In this document: piece after piece, positions 46,699 to 59,900 of the stretch | How positions within the stretch are numbered: position 1 is the stretch's first letter | How the letters are laid out: each line of letters begins with the position of its first letter | Position numbers and translations under genes: made by a program | NCBI GenBank assembly: GCA_021773175.1 | Contig: JAJFKO010000071.1 | Span: forward strand, 124,001 to 188,000 | DNA: 64,000 nt | Reading direction: 5' to 3' | From: Gammaproteobacteria bacterium | GTDB taxonomy: Bacteria; Pseudomonadota; Gammaproteobacteria; JAJFKO01 | Notes under the pieces: model-generated | The model's input: the letters and a program-made list of their open reading frames with translations, nothing else | Databases searched by the model: none | Told to the model about the DNA's origin: nothing

Positions 46699-47175
46699 TT
46701 ATCTAGGAATAATATTGCACTGATTTGCAGAATCACTACCACAAGCCAAGGTATAAGCAGTTAAAGGATTAGGAACAGGGCCTGGGTCTACAACAGGAAA
46801 CCAATTCCCTGTTGAGTGTTTATAGGTTGAATCAGCAACAAAACCAGGTGAAGTACTAACAAGAAGATTTGTGCTGCCATCAGATGAAATATAAGTAGCA
46901 GCAACAATAAACAAATTGTGCGAGTTGCCTTGAGGGGCATCTTTAGCTTCTGCCAGAATACCGCCAAAATAAGTCCATGTGTGCGTTCCTGGATATAGCC
47001 ACTGTCGTAATTTAGCTTTATCAACTATATGTAATTGCAACGGATTATTCTGAAAGTCACACTGTATATTTTTTGATTGAGAGATAGTACAGGTAAGGGT
47101 TTGTGGAAAATGATAAGCAAAACAGTTAGTTGTTGTAAGAAGCAAAGAAACTAAAGCAAATAAAGCGATACGCAT
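46699..47175 (-). CDS. Small secreted cysteine-containing protein, paralogue 1
   Basis: This 158-residue protein has a clear signal peptide (cleavage likely after NCFA, near residue 20). The mature protein has Cys pairs LTCTISQSKNIQC and ACGSDSANQC, plus Gly/Ser-rich loops. The end (GNWFPVVDPGPVPNP) resembles GWQVDGSGPYPQG in the following gene, so the two appear to be old tandem copies. Unknown function; a small envelope or secreted factor is likely. Confidence 0.65.
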   Translation of the reverse strand: MRIALFALVSLLLTTTNCFAYHFPQTLTCTISQSKNIQCDFQNNPLQLHIVDKAKLRQWLYPGTHTWTYFGGILAEAKDAPQGNSHNLFIVAATYISSDGSTNLLVSTSPGFVADSTYKHSTGNWFPVVDPGPVPNPLTAYTLACGSDSANQCNIIPR

Positions 47176-47311
47176 CTTATTATTCCTTATCTATTTGAGT
47201 TGTCGAATTATCTCCCAGCGGCACGATGACGTCAACATGCAATTATTGTGGCACTAAACCTCGCCAGTCAACAAGATCTACACCAGCGAGCGTCCGAGGG
47301 ATTCATAAACT

Positions 47312-50300
47312 TTATGCGGTATTTTGTAATTCATGAAAAATAGGTTTTTTCCATGGCCCCTCAATAGTGTAATAATGTGCCGTATAGCGCTGTAACTCCG
47401 GACTAAAGAGTTTATCTGCTGCCCACGTTACCGCTCCGGCAATCGGGCCACCGATCAATGTTGCAATAACCGGTAAGCTTGAAGTTAGATAAGGCACGAC
47501 TTTCATTTTCAAGTTGTAATCTTTATTGGCTAAACCAATACGACCTTGCAATCGAATCTTAGCAACCGATCCATCTACTCGCGTATCTTTTGTTACAGCA
47601 TTACCATCATGTAATTTAATTGAACCTCGCAATAAGTCAAAAGCAAAACCAGAATCAGTCAAATCACTAAAATCCAACGTTAAACGACGCGGCAAGGTTT
47701 GTAAGCTTAGTAAATTAATAAACTTACCCATGCCTAACTTCTCATTAGTCTCTTTACTTAAACCAACAATTCGACCACGACGAATTTGCACCGAGAGGCG
47801 ACCATCCAACGATTGCATATCAGGTTCATAAGGCGTACCACGCCAGGATAATTTAAAGAGTGCTTGACCATACCCATTCACTAGTTTTTTGCTAATGTTC
47901 CAATGCCGTAGCAAATTACCAAAGTTATTTGCTTGTAGCTCTCCTGTTAGCATTGTTTGCTCTTGTTGGTTTAGTTCACTCCATGATCCTGTTAGTTTTA
48001 ATTTGTATTGATTCGTTTGAATGACTAAGCGCTTAATAACTGCAGAATGTTGTTTATGTCGTAGTAATAATAAAACACTCCCCACTTGCTTATCATTCAG
48101 TTTGAAACGGTTAATAGCAAGATCCATGTTGGGCAGAATATCCGGATTTAATTCTTTGCCTTTAGACTTAGTTAAATGCAAATTGCAATGTGTTAAATCG
48201 ATATCAATCGGCTGTGATAATCCAGGGTTAGGCAAAATAATAATTCCAGCAATGTTGTCACTCTTTATTTTCGTCTGCCATGAGTATTTCACTGGACGAA
48301 TATGTAATGACACTTTATGTAATGTTTGTTGATACGCCTTTAATGTACCAACCTGTAAGTCAATTGAATTTATTATTTTCCCGAGTGCAGATGCCGTTGT
48401 TTCTTTTTGCATTGCAGCAGATTCTTTTGGCATAGCCTTCATTAAATTTTGCCAAGGCTGTAAATCAAAATCAGGCAAAGAACCAATAATCCGTAAGCCA
48501 GTACTTTTTGCTAACTGCAGCTTACCTTTATGTAAAATAATAGTACCGCGCATAAAATTCTCATGCTGCTTAATATCCTGATACTCCAAAATCGCCTTGA
48601 GCCAATGAGCATAGCTGAGCTTAACTAGCATTGGATTGTCATCAGAAAACAAAATCATTAAATCCAAAGGCTTTTCTTGTGTTGCTGCTTTAGCAAATGG
48701 CTGAGGTAAATTACTAGTAATGCCCTGTAGACTTGAATGTAAATTAAATATCTCTATCTTATGTGGATTTTTATATAGTTTTAATTCCAGCTGATAATCT
48801 GTGGTGCCGTGCAACTTATCAAGAAAGGGTGATGCTACAACTTGCTTCAATCGTGCTATATTGATCTTACCATTAGCGTGTAATGAAAAATGAGCCTTTG
48901 ATTTCTCATTAACGGTACTAAGAGAAAACTTAATTGGTTCATCAAACAATACTGCAGAAAAATCATTTGCCCATAAGTCTCTTTCGTTGAACTTCGCGGT
49001 ACCACGAACATCATGAATCGTAATATGTTGTTTTGTTGCGATGACCATTCCGTTGGTAGTGGCAATTTCACCAAGTAATTTTGTTTTCTTATTATCATGA
49101 GTAATAGGTATTAGCATCTTAATCTTTGTCTGAGCCACGCCTTTTAATTGGATCTTGTTATCATGTAATTTTTTCACCACATCACGCATGGGACTCTGCA
49201 TTAAAAAGTTTTCGAAATTAGTAAAGTCACCGCTAATGTCACCCAGCACTGACATCATTACCGGTATTTTTTGATTGCTAGTGATATCTGGTATTTCGGC
49301 TTGTAGCGTATTAATGTGCGCGCCACAAACAGATCCTTTATCGATATTAACCATCATCTTATTACCAATAAAACGTAGTATGCCATCTATGTTTTTAGCC
49401 ATAGGATAATGTTGGCTATAGCGCAAGTCTAAATTATGAAAAACAGTGGTCACCCACAAATGTTCATTCGGTTTTTTATTATTTTCAGCAAAAGGTATAT
49501 CTCTCACTTGGCCACGAATATTAATTTGTGTGTGAGCATCTTCACTGCTAACTAATGCTGAGTCTAACCACTTCACAACTTTGCTTGCTAGTAATTTTTT
49601 TGGTAAGTAATGAAGAATATAACGCAGTTTATACAGATCACTGTTCGCGATTATATTGATAAAAGGTGAACTACCATCATTAGGTAAAATAAGCGTAGCA
49701 TTTGCGGCAAGCTTTGCTTCAGAATTATAGATACGAAAATCATTCAAATGAAATTGCCAGCTTTTATTAGTTCGTAACCAGGTAAATTCACCGCTGGCTG
49801 CCTGTAAAGATAACTTAGCTGGAAATATTTGCGGCATCCATATTGTTAGAGGATTATTATCTAGTGTTAATTTACCACTATTAGGTGTTGCCTCAAGTCG
49901 ACCGATAAAAGAGTTTACAACGCTGCGGTCCTTACCAAGCTTTTCTGACAGGTGTAAATGTAATTGTTTACCGAGTAAATGCCATGCATGCCAATTCTTG
50001 CCTTGCCAAAAAAATTGGCCACTAACATTATTGATCTTTTGTTTCACTTTGCCTTTATCGAAAGATAAAGCAACATGTTGTAATGTAATTTTACTTTCAG
50101 CTTTATTAATATGTCCTTTAGCTATATGTAGCCATACAGTAAAGCTTGTCAGCGCCTTACTTGCATCGATATCGTTAAAATGTATCCCATGTAGCCATGG
50201 CCCTAAAGCAAGATTCGCCGCATTAACATAGCCTTCACCTTGCCAATCATGCATGTCTGCAGCATCACCATTTAAATTTAAAATCCAGGTTAATTTTGCT

Positions 50301-50959
50301 TGAGTATGCTCTAACTGGGCATTGCCTAATAAACGATGTGAGTCGCCGTGATTAATCAATTCTAACTCTAGGTTATTAACGGGAACTAATTGTTTTTCCG
50401 CGCCATGCCAAGTTACTTTAATATGCTGTAAAACGATATGTCCATTAGCAAACAAAAATTTCACAACATTAGGAATACTCAGCCAACCAAAAAAAGCTTG
50501 GTCATGATTACGCTTAGCTTCACCTTGTAAACCATAGCTACCATCTTGATGCTGCCAAATTGCAAACTGCGCACCATCGATAGTCAGTTTGCTGGCATGC
50601 AGTTGCCAAAACAGCAAACTCTTTAAGACATTAATTTTTACTGAAAAATGATTGATATCGAGTAACACATGCTTTTTACTATCAGTTAGCATGTCAACAT
50701 CATCGAATTGAATACTCGGCCCAAGACCTTGCCACTGCGCGCTAATTTTACCAATATGAACAGGATGGTGTAATAATTGTGATGCCCACTGTTCAAGTAA
50801 AGCTTGATGCTTCATTAATTCAGGTGTGTAAATACGAGTAGTTGTCCATAAAATAGAAAATGCCACAACCAGCATTGCTAATAAATACCATAGCCACTTC
50901 AGGCAAGAAATCATGTGTTTTTTAATCACACTGCTTTCCTTAGTGATTTGTTTTGTCAT
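47312..50959 (-). CDS. yhdP: YhdP-family inner-membrane/periplasmic lipid-transport protein
   Basis: YhdP is one of the AsmA-like bridge proteins that carry phospholipids from the inner to the outer membrane. This 1215-residue protein has one N-terminal membrane helix (about 18-40, WLWYLLAMLVVAFSILW) and a long beta-rich periplasmic body of repeated strands, as expected for an RBG-fold groove (E. coli YhdP has 1266 residues). The C-terminal AsmA/DUF3971-like region includes SWRGTPYEPDMQSLDGRLSV and RIGLANKDYNLKMKVVPYL. It lies near mreBCD and tldD, an order common in gammaproteobacteria. Confidence 0.9.
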   Translation of the reverse strand: MTKQITKESSVIKKHMISCLKWLWYLLAMLVVAFSILWTTTRIYTPELMKHQALLEQWASQLLHHPVHIGKISAQWQGLGPSIQFDDVDMLTDSKKHVLLDINHFSVKINVLKSLLFWQLHASKLTIDGAQFAIWQHQDGSYGLQGEAKRNHDQAFFGWLSIPNVVKFLFANGHIVLQHIKVTWHGAEKQLVPVNNLELELINHGDSHRLLGNAQLEHTQAKLTWILNLNGDAADMHDWQGEGYVNAANLALGPWLHGIHFNDIDASKALTSFTVWLHIAKGHINKAESKITLQHVALSFDKGKVKQKINNVSGQFFWQGKNWHAWHLLGKQLHLHLSEKLGKDRSVVNSFIGRLEATPNSGKLTLDNNPLTIWMPQIFPAKLSLQAASGEFTWLRTNKSWQFHLNDFRIYNSEAKLAANATLILPNDGSSPFINIIANSDLYKLRYILHYLPKKLLASKVVKWLDSALVSSEDAHTQINIRGQVRDIPFAENNKKPNEHLWVTTVFHNLDLRYSQHYPMAKNIDGILRFIGNKMMVNIDKGSVCGAHINTLQAEIPDITSNQKIPVMMSVLGDISGDFTNFENFLMQSPMRDVVKKLHDNKIQLKGVAQTKIKMLIPITHDNKKTKLLGEIATTNGMVIATKQHITIHDVRGTAKFNERDLWANDFSAVLFDEPIKFSLSTVNEKSKAHFSLHANGKINIARLKQVVASPFLDKLHGTTDYQLELKLYKNPHKIEIFNLHSSLQGITSNLPQPFAKAATQEKPLDLMILFSDDNPMLVKLSYAHWLKAILEYQDIKQHENFMRGTIILHKGKLQLAKSTGLRIIGSLPDFDLQPWQNLMKAMPKESAAMQKETTASALGKIINSIDLQVGTLKAYQQTLHKVSLHIRPVKYSWQTKIKSDNIAGIIILPNPGLSQPIDIDLTHCNLHLTKSKGKELNPDILPNMDLAINRFKLNDKQVGSVLLLLRHKQHSAVIKRLVIQTNQYKLKLTGSWSELNQQEQTMLTGELQANNFGNLLRHWNISKKLVNGYGQALFKLSWRGTPYEPDMQSLDGRLSVQIRRGRIVGLSKETNEKLGMGKFINLLSLQTLPRRLTLDFSDLTDSGFAFDLLRGSIKLHDGNAVTKDTRVDGSVAKIRLQGRIGLANKDYNLKMKVVPYLTSSLPVIATLIGGPIAGAVTWAADKLFSPELQRYTAHYYTIEGPWKKPIFHELQNTA

Positions 50960-50975
50960 TCATCCATGCTATTAT
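50948..50975 (+). promoter_or_regulatory. Possible promoter of the 30-aa membrane peptide
   Basis: TTGTTT at 50948-50953, 16-base spacer, TATTAT at 50970-50975. GGAG at 50994-50997 stands 10 bases before the ATG at 51008. Confidence 0.45.
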
Positions 50976-51007
50976 GCGCGACAAATTAATCTTGGAGCAA
51001 AGTAAAT

Positions 51008-51100
51008 ATGTTATATCTCATTGGAGTCGGTGTTCTTGTTCTTGCAAATGTTGCTATCATCTGGGCTTATCGTAAAGGTCATGGCAAAATTACTAAATAG
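51008..51100 (+). CDS. 30-residue single-span membrane peptide
   Basis: This short frame was not in any longer reading frame. It encodes a hydrophobic segment (LIGVGVLVLANVAIIWAY) followed by a basic tail (RKGHGKITK), the normal charge pattern for a small inner-membrane protein with its C terminus in the cytoplasm. GGAG lies 10 bases upstream and a plausible promoter 33 bases before the start. A hairpin follows at the stop. It lies between yhdP and mreD, both on the other strand. Function is unknown; small membrane proteins often regulate larger ones. Confidence 0.6.
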   Translation: MLYLIGVGVLVLANVAIIWAYRKGHGKITK

Positions 51101-51118
51101 GTTGTTCTATCCTATTTA
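51094..51118 (+). terminator. Hairpin at the end of the small membrane peptide gene
   Basis: TAAATAGG and its complement CCTATTTA form an 8-bp stem with a nine-base loop, overlapping the stop codon of the small gene. The stretch after it is AT-rich but not a pure T run. It may end transcription between the convergent genes. Confidence 0.4.
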
Positions 51119-51134
51119 ATAAAATATTCTTGCG

Positions 51135-51628
51135 TTAGACCTTAGCCAATCCCCAGCGCTGACGTAAATCACGCAATAAAAAGTACACCCATGGCCATAA
51201 CAAACCACTGGTAACCGACGCTAACCAATAAAGAAAATTATGTGGAATTTGCCCAATAATGCCTTGTATCACGAAAATAATTAATTGGTATACCAAAATA
51301 AACAAAAATATTGTTAATGATTGTTGCAGTATTGGAAATAAGCGTACACGTTGATAGGTTTTACAAACTAAGTAAGCAACGATAACCAGCGCTAATGCAT
51401 GTTCACCAATCATAGTTCCCGTTAAAATATCAAGATACAGGCCTACAAAAAACGCCAAAGTCACATTCATTTTTTCTGGAAAAGCTAAAACCCAATAAAT
51501 CACTGTCATAGCAACCCACGCTGGACGTAACCACTGCGCCCAAATCGGCAATGGCATGACAGTTAATAGAAATGCAGCAACAAGCGACAAGATAATTGTA
51601 AGATAGCCTTTAATTGTTAATCGCGGTG

Positions 51629-51632
<4 letters not shown>
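51135..51632 (-). CDS. mreD: Rod-shape-determining protein MreD
   Basis: MreD is a small integral membrane protein of the elongasome, the machine that inserts side-wall peptidoglycan. This 165-residue protein has about five hydrophobic segments and the motif RPAWVAMTVIYWVLAFPEK near residue 35-55, typical of MreD. It starts inside the end of mreC (4-base overlap ATGA), so the three genes are translated in coupled fashion. Length is normal. Confidence 0.92.
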
Positions 51633-53637
<2,005 letters not shown>

Positions 53638-53639
53638 TC

Positions 53640-53927
53640 ATGGAATTATCACCGGCTGACGTGCTGAAAATCGCAAACCTTGCCAAGCTCCATATTGAAG
53701 AAGATGATATTCCAGACTATGTCACTAATTTGTCTAAAATTTTAGAATTTGTTGAACAACTCAATGGGGCGCCAATAGAAAATATTAAGCCCATGGCCCA
53801 CCCATTAGATGTTATGCAACGCACTCGTGCTGATAACGCTGTTGCAGTTACCACAACCAAGGCAACCCAAGCGAATGCGCCCGAAGTTGAAAATGGCTTA
53901 TACTTAGTGCCGCAAGTCATAGAATAA
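53640..53927 (+). CDS. gatC: Asp/Glu-tRNA amidotransferase subunit GatC
   Basis: GatC is the small helical clamp of the GatCAB complex, which converts misacylated Glu-tRNA-Gln and Asp-tRNA-Asn to the amides. This 95-residue protein shows the family pattern: [28 protein letters not shown] and the proline-rich turn, ending [12 protein letters not shown]. An upstream TTG at 53625 is in frame, but the ATG at 53640 matches the usual family start. The gatA and gatB genes follow closely. Confidence 0.93.
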   Translation: MELSPADVLKIANLAKLHIEEDDIPDYVTNLSKILEFVEQLNGAPIENIKPMAHPLDVMQRTRADNAVAVTTTKATQANAPEVENGLYLVPQVIE

Positions 53928-53958
53928 TATCATTAATTTATCCAGGAAGACGCTTTGT

Positions 53959-55419
53959 ATGCATGACAAAACCATAACAGAACTCAGCCAACTATTAGAA
54001 AATAAAGAAACATCAAGCCAAGAAATAACGCAAAGTTTTCTTGAGCGAATGCGTATTATTGATCCTCATTTAAATGCTTTTATAACAATTAACGAAGACT
54101 ACGCCTTACAAGCGGCTCTTGATGCCGATAAGCGTCGTAAAGACGGCAATGCACAAAAACTTACCGGTATTCCTATCGCGCATAAGGACATTTTTTGCAC
54201 AAGAGGTGTTAAAACCTCTTGTGGTTCACACATGCTGGACAATTTTATATCACCCTATGATGCAACGGTCACCAAACGCTGTAAAGATGCCGGCATGGTG
54301 CTATTAGGTAAAACTAATATGGATGAGTTTGCCATGGGCTCATCGAATGAAAACAGTTTTTATGGCTATGTACATAATCCATGGAACCCAGAATTAGTAC
54401 CCGGCGGTTCTTCTGGCGGATCAGCAGCCGCTGTCGCCGCAAGCTTAACGCCGATTGCCACAGGCACAGATACAGGAGGCTCCATTCGACAACCTGCAGC
54501 GTTTTGTGGGATTACCGGTTTGAAACCAACATATGGCCGCGTATCGCGTTTTGGTATGGTAGCTTTTGCATCCAGTCTTGATCAAGGAGGTCCTTTAAGT
54601 AAAACAGCTGCTGATGCAGCACTACTCATGAATGTCATTGCCGGTTTTGATCCGCAAGATTCAACGTCAGTGGATACAAGCGTTCCTGATTATACCGCAA
54701 CACTTAATGATTCATTGCAAGGTTTACGCATAGGCATACCCAAAGAATTTTTTAGTGATGGTCTAGATCCTGAAATTGCAACAGCCATTCAAGTTGCGGC
54801 AAAAGAATTAGAAAAACTCGGCGCGAGTTTACATGATATCAGCTTGCCAAATACGGAATTGTCAGTACCCGCTTATTATATTATTGCACCGGCTGAGTGC
54901 TCTTCGAATTTAGCGCGTTACGATGGTGTGCGCTATGGGTATCGTTGTGAAGAACCAAAAAATTTAGATGATTTATATAAACGTTCACGTAGTGAAGCTT
55001 TTGGTGATGAAGTTAAGCGCCGTATTATGATCGGTACTTATGCTTTATCCGCAGGTTATTACGATGCTTACTATTTAAAAGCACAAAAAGTACGGCGCCT
55101 AATCAGTCAAGAATACCAAAATGCACTACAACAAGTTGATGTAATTCTTGGACCGACAACGCCAACAACTAGCTTTGCTTTAGGCAGTAAAACCGATGAC
55201 CCTATTAGCATGTATTTAAATGACATCTACACTATTGCTGTTAATCTTGCAGGCTTACCGGCAATATCTGTTCCTGCAGGTTTTGCGCAAAAGCTACCCA
55301 TTGGCATGCAATTAATTGCGAATCATTTCCAAGAAGCAAAATTATTAAATATCGCACATCAATACCAACAAGTTACTGATTGGCATAAACGCCAACCAGA
55401 AATGAATCACCAAGGATAA
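53959..55419 (+). CDS. gatA: Asp/Glu-tRNA amidotransferase subunit GatA (amidase)
   Basis: GatA releases ammonia from glutamine for tRNA amidation. This 486-residue enzyme has the amidase Ser-cisSer-Lys triad: Lys76 ([10 protein letters not shown]), Ser151 (PGGSSGGSA) and nucleophile Ser175 ([11 protein letters not shown]). Its length matches the family (about 485). It lies 31 bases after gatC and 6 bases before gatB, in one operon. The presence of GatCAB suggests that this organism makes Gln-tRNA or Asn-tRNA by the indirect route, which is common outside E. coli-like bacteria. Confidence 0.97.
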   Translation: MHDKTITELSQLLENKETSSQEITQSFLERMRIIDPHLNAFITINEDYALQAALDADKRRKDGNAQKLTGIPIAHKDIFCTRGVKTSCGSHMLDNFISPYDATVTKRCKDAGMVLLGKTNMDEFAMGSSNENSFYGYVHNPWNPELVPGGSSGGSAAAVAASLTPIATGTDTGGSIRQPAAFCGITGLKPTYGRVSRFGMVAFASSLDQGGPLSKTAADAALLMNVIAGFDPQDSTSVDTSVPDYTATLNDSLQGLRIGIPKEFFSDGLDPEIATAIQVAAKELEKLGASLHDISLPNTELSVPAYYIIAPAECSSNLARYDGVRYGYRCEEPKNLDDLYKRSRSEAFGDEVKRRIMIGTYALSAGYYDAYYLKAQKVRRLISQEYQNALQQVDVILGPTTPTTSFALGSKTDDPISMYLNDIYTIAVNLAGLPAISVPAGFAQKLPIGMQLIANHFQEAKLLNIAHQYQQVTDWHKRQPEMNHQG

Positions 55420-55425
55420 ATCAAT

Positions 55426-56871
55426 ATGGAATGGGAAACAGTTATTGGTTTAGAAGTCCACGTACAGTTACAAACACAATCGAAAATTTTTTCTAATGCA
55501 CCGATTGCTTATGGTGCAGAAGCTAATACTCAAGCGAATATTATTGATCTTGCTATGCCAGGTGTTTTACCGGTGTTAAATGCCAAGGTTATTGATATGG
55601 CAATTATGCTTGCCTTAGCAACCAATAGCCAAATCGATCAACAATCGATTTTTGCTCGTAAAAATTATTTCTATCCTGATTTACCCAAAGGCTATCAAAT
55701 TAGCCAATATGAAAATCCAATTGTTCACAACGGCTATCTCGATATTACACTTGATGATGGGCAACAAAAAAGAATTAACATTACTCGTGCGCATTTAGAA
55801 GAAGACGCAGGCAAGTCTTTGCATGGCAATTTTCAAGGTAAAACCGGCATTGATTTAAACCGTGCAGGCACACCTTTATTAGAAGTTGTTTCAGAACCAG
55901 AACTACGATCTGCTGCTGAAGCTGTTGCCTATCTAAAAACATTACATGAGCTAGTGTGTTATTTAGATATTTGTGATGGCAACATGCAAGAAGGTTCTTT
56001 TCGTTGTGATGCGAATGTATCCATACGTCCTCGTGGCCAAGAAGCGTTAGGAACACGCACTGAAACCAAGAATGTAAACTCTTTTCGTTTTGTTGAGAAA
56101 GCCATTAATTATGAAGTCGCGCGACAAATCAGTTTATTAGAAAATGGTGAACAGATTATTCAAGAAACGCGTTTATATGATCCGGATAATAATCAAACCC
56201 GTTCGATGCGCAGCAAAGAAGAAGCTAATGATTATCGCTATTTTCCTGATCCAGATTTATTGCCGGTATCTATTAGTGATGAACAGATTGCTGAAATACA
56301 AAAACAAATGCCAGAATTACCTGCTGCACGCCGCCAACGCTTACAGTCTGAATTAGGACTTAGTGATTACGATGCTAACGTTATTACAGCAAGTCGCAAG
56401 TTAGCAGATTATTTTGAAAAAGTTGTTGAGCTGAGCCATGCTGAAACAAAGCTTGTTGCGAATTGGGTGATGGGCGATTTCAGTGCCGCATTAAATAAAG
56501 AAAACTTCAATATTACTCAATGCCCTGTCAGCGCAGAATTATTTGCCGGATTACTACGACGAATTCATGACAATACCATTTCAAATAGTATAGGCAAAAA
56601 AGTATTTTCTGCAATGTGGCAAACACACAAAAGTGCCGATATGATTATTGAAGAACAAGGCTTAAAGCAAGTTACCGACAGCGCTGCAATTGAAAAAATC
56701 ATTGATGAGATTTTAGAAGATAATCCCGAACAACTTGCGCAATTTCGTGCGGGTAAAGATAAATTATTTGGGTTCTTCGTTGGTAAAGTTATGCAAGCGT
56801 CAAAAGGTAAAGCCAATCCGCAACAAGTCAACAACTTACTAAAACAAAAACTTTTTACGGACTCGCATTAA
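55426..56871 (+). CDS. gatB: Asp/Glu-tRNA amidotransferase subunit GatB
   Basis: GatB binds the misacylated tRNA and activates its side chain with ATP. This 481-residue protein shows the GatB patterns [18 protein letters not shown] at the start, [19 protein letters not shown], and [15 protein letters not shown]. It has the C-terminal YqeY-like helical domain (about 330-480) and the usual length. It completes the gatCAB operon and is convergent with the RND pump gene 69 bases later. Confidence 0.97.
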   Translation: MEWETVIGLEVHVQLQTQSKIFSNAPIAYGAEANTQANIIDLAMPGVLPVLNAKVIDMAIMLALATNSQIDQQSIFARKNYFYPDLPKGYQISQYENPIVHNGYLDITLDDGQQKRINITRAHLEEDAGKSLHGNFQGKTGIDLNRAGTPLLEVVSEPELRSAAEAVAYLKTLHELVCYLDICDGNMQEGSFRCDANVSIRPRGQEALGTRTETKNVNSFRFVEKAINYEVARQISLLENGEQIIQETRLYDPDNNQTRSMRSKEEANDYRYFPDPDLLPVSISDEQIAEIQKQMPELPAARRQRLQSELGLSDYDANVITASRKLADYFEKVVELSHAETKLVANWVMGDFSAALNKENFNITQCPVSAELFAGLLRRIHDNTISNSIGKKVFSAMWQTHKSADMIIEEQGLKQVTDSAAIEKIIDEILEDNPEQLAQFRAGKDKLFGFFVGKVMQASKGKANPQQVNNLLKQKLFTDSH

Positions 56872-56940
56872 GCACGTTGATTTACGCTAGAAAATGCAAC
56901 TGAATATTTTCTCAGTAATCTTCGCGTACTATTTATACTA

Positions 56941-59900
56941 TCAACTTTTTGCAAAATCTTTCACATCATCTAAAGAATTTATCCTACGTCCCCTGAAAGT
57001 AATATATGTTATTGGTATTATAAAAAGTGAGCAAACAGTTCCAAACATTAATCCGCCAACTAAGCTCCAACCAATTTCATTTAAATCAGCAACCGCTTCT
57101 CCAGAGATTAAAATTAAAGGAATAGCCCCTGCAATCATTGCTGTACTTGTCATTAAAATAGGTCGTAAGCGCATCTTACAAGCTAAAATAACAGCATCTT
57201 CTTTGCTTTTTCCTTCTTGAAGTAAAATGTTAGTAAAATCAATAATAAGAATACCGTGCTTAGTAATCAAACCAATTAATGTCAATAACCCAAGCTCTGA
57301 ATAAATATTTAGTGAACTACCAACAACAAATAATACTATCACAGCACCAATAAAAGAGAATGGCACCGTAAACATTATAATGAGAGGTTCTATAAAACTA
57401 CTAAAATTCATAACTAATACTAGATAAATAGCAATTAATGCTAAGCTAATTAATAACATTATATTACTTTGCGAGGTTCGATATTGACGACTTGCATTTG
57501 TCCATGTAATGCGTGCGTTCTCGGGAAGGATCTTTGCCGCTAATGCTCCCAATTTTTGCATTTCCTGTCCCATGGTATAGCCAGGTTTCAACTCTGCTTT
57601 AAGCATTGTCGAGCGCATTTCATTAAAGTGTGACAGGGCTAGAGGTGAAACTAAATAATGAGCATGCACTAACGTATTGAGAGACACAAACTTATTAAAT
57701 AAGACACTTTTTAACAATATTAAATGTAATGCGGCTAAATTTTTCCTATAGCTTGCCGGCAACTCAAGATATATAGGATATAACTCACCATTTCTATTAA
57801 AACCATTATCTGTTTGTGTAGATCCATATAATGTACTCACCGTGCTTGCTACACTATTTAAAGAGACGCCCATATCTTGGGCTAATTTTCGTTTTACAGA
57901 TAGATTTAATACTTGATTATTAAAGTTAAGGTCATCTCGTACATCCGTGATGCCTTTTAGCATTTTAGCTGCTGCAATGAGTTTTTTAGTAACGGCATAA
58001 AGCTGTCGATAACTTGCATTCATGCTTATTGCCATTGAAATCTGTTTATTGTCAAGAGAAGGGTCAATTAAAGAAAAATTACTAAAGTACACATTAGCCG
58101 CAGTGTAATTCTGTAGCCTCTTAGTTAAGTCGGCAATAATCTTTGTTGCACTCTCTTTTCTTGCAGGATAAGACTTTAAGTTTAAATAGAAAGACTCCCC
58201 GCCATCATCAAAATAAGTGCGTCCAAAAAAACTCTTAATGTTTTTTTGTTTCGCAAAAATATCAGATAAATGCTGTAGCTGCGCTTGCAAAAATTCTGGA
58301 CTTGAGTTTTTTGGCGGTAATACAAATGCACTAATACCGCCATAATCTTCATATGGAGTCAGTTGAACTTTTATATTAAATAACGCAAAAACACCTAAAA
58401 GAAGAAACAAAACCAGGCTTATCCAAAAATAGCGTTTATGTAACAGCATTTTTCTTAGAACAATCTCATATTGATGGCTAAATTGTTCGAATGCTTGAGT
58501 GAACTTATTTTTTACTTGCTTATTTTTCGCCACACGCTCTAGCATATGTACGGTTAATGCAGGCGTTAATGTTAGTGATAGAATACCAGATAAAACAACG
58601 AGTGATGCTAACGTATAAGCAAAGGGACGAACTAAGTTACCGACAAAACCATGAATTAATGCAATAGGAGAGTATACAACGACCAAGGTTCCGGTCATTG
58701 CAATGATTGCAATGCTGATTTTTCGGGTACCCATTACCGCAGCTTCAGAAACAGTCTTTGTAAGATCTAAATTGCGAACAATATTTTCTAATACAACAAT
58801 TGCGTCATCCACCACTAATCCAATTGCCAAAACAATAGCAAGCAACGTCATTACATTCAGATCAAAACCAAATAGGGGCAACAAGATGAATGCTGAAAGT
58901 ATACATAGTGGAATAATGATAACGGGAATAATAAATAATCTCAGTGAACCCAGAAAAAGTAATACAACCAATGAAACTAAAATTATAGCTTCAATAATCG
59001 CTTCAGATAATTTGTTAGTACTATTCTTAACAAATTTTGCCACATCAATTAACGTCGTAATATGTAGATGGGCTGGCATAGATTGTTTGATGCTTTTAAC
59101 TTCTATTTTAATCTGTTGTGCAACCTGTAAAATATTGGCATTTTTTACTGTTAAAATTTGTAACACTACACCAGGATAACCATTAACGCGTGTTATATCG
59201 CGATTGTTTGCCTGGCCAATAACAATTTTTGCAATATTTTCAAGCCTTATTACTTTATCATTGCGCAATACTTTTAATGTTATATTCTGTAATTGCTTGA
59301 TGCTACTTGGCTTAGTATCAACTTGTAAGGTATAGGCTTTATATTGTGTAGCAACCCTACCCCCTGTTGTATATTGGTTCTGTGTGTTGAGAATCTTTAA
59401 AACGGTATTAACAGTAATTTTATACTTTGCCATCTTAATCGGATCTAACCATATCCGTACTGCAAGTTGCTTTTCCCCCATCAGCAATACATCGCCAACA
59501 CCAGCAAGGTCCTCGAGTCTATTGAGAACATGCAAACGAACATATTGACTAACAGCTAATTGCGTTGCTGTTTTTGAATAGATACCGAGATAAACAGCAG
59601 AGTTGGCTGTACTTTGTTGATTATCCGTAATGACCGGCGTTGTTGCATTGCTGGGCAACTTATTATGTATTAATGAAATAGCTGAACGCAATTTTGCTAA
59701 TGCTTGCTCAATATTAGTATTTGATTTGAAAGTAATATGAATATGACTCTCACCGATAGAGCTATAGGATCTAATTGTATCAATTCCAGAGATTGATTTA
59801 ATCGCTTGCTCAATGGGCGTTGATATGGCGTTCGCCATGAATGCTGGGGTTGCTCCTGGCAAATTTGTTACGATGGTGATCTCACCTAACTTTGTGTTAG

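Noticed and set aside
56894-57220. Possible gene of 108 codons on the plus strand after gatB
   Set aside because: It overlaps the 3' end of the RND pump gene on the opposite strand. The composition follows that gene's complement and no start signal is seen.
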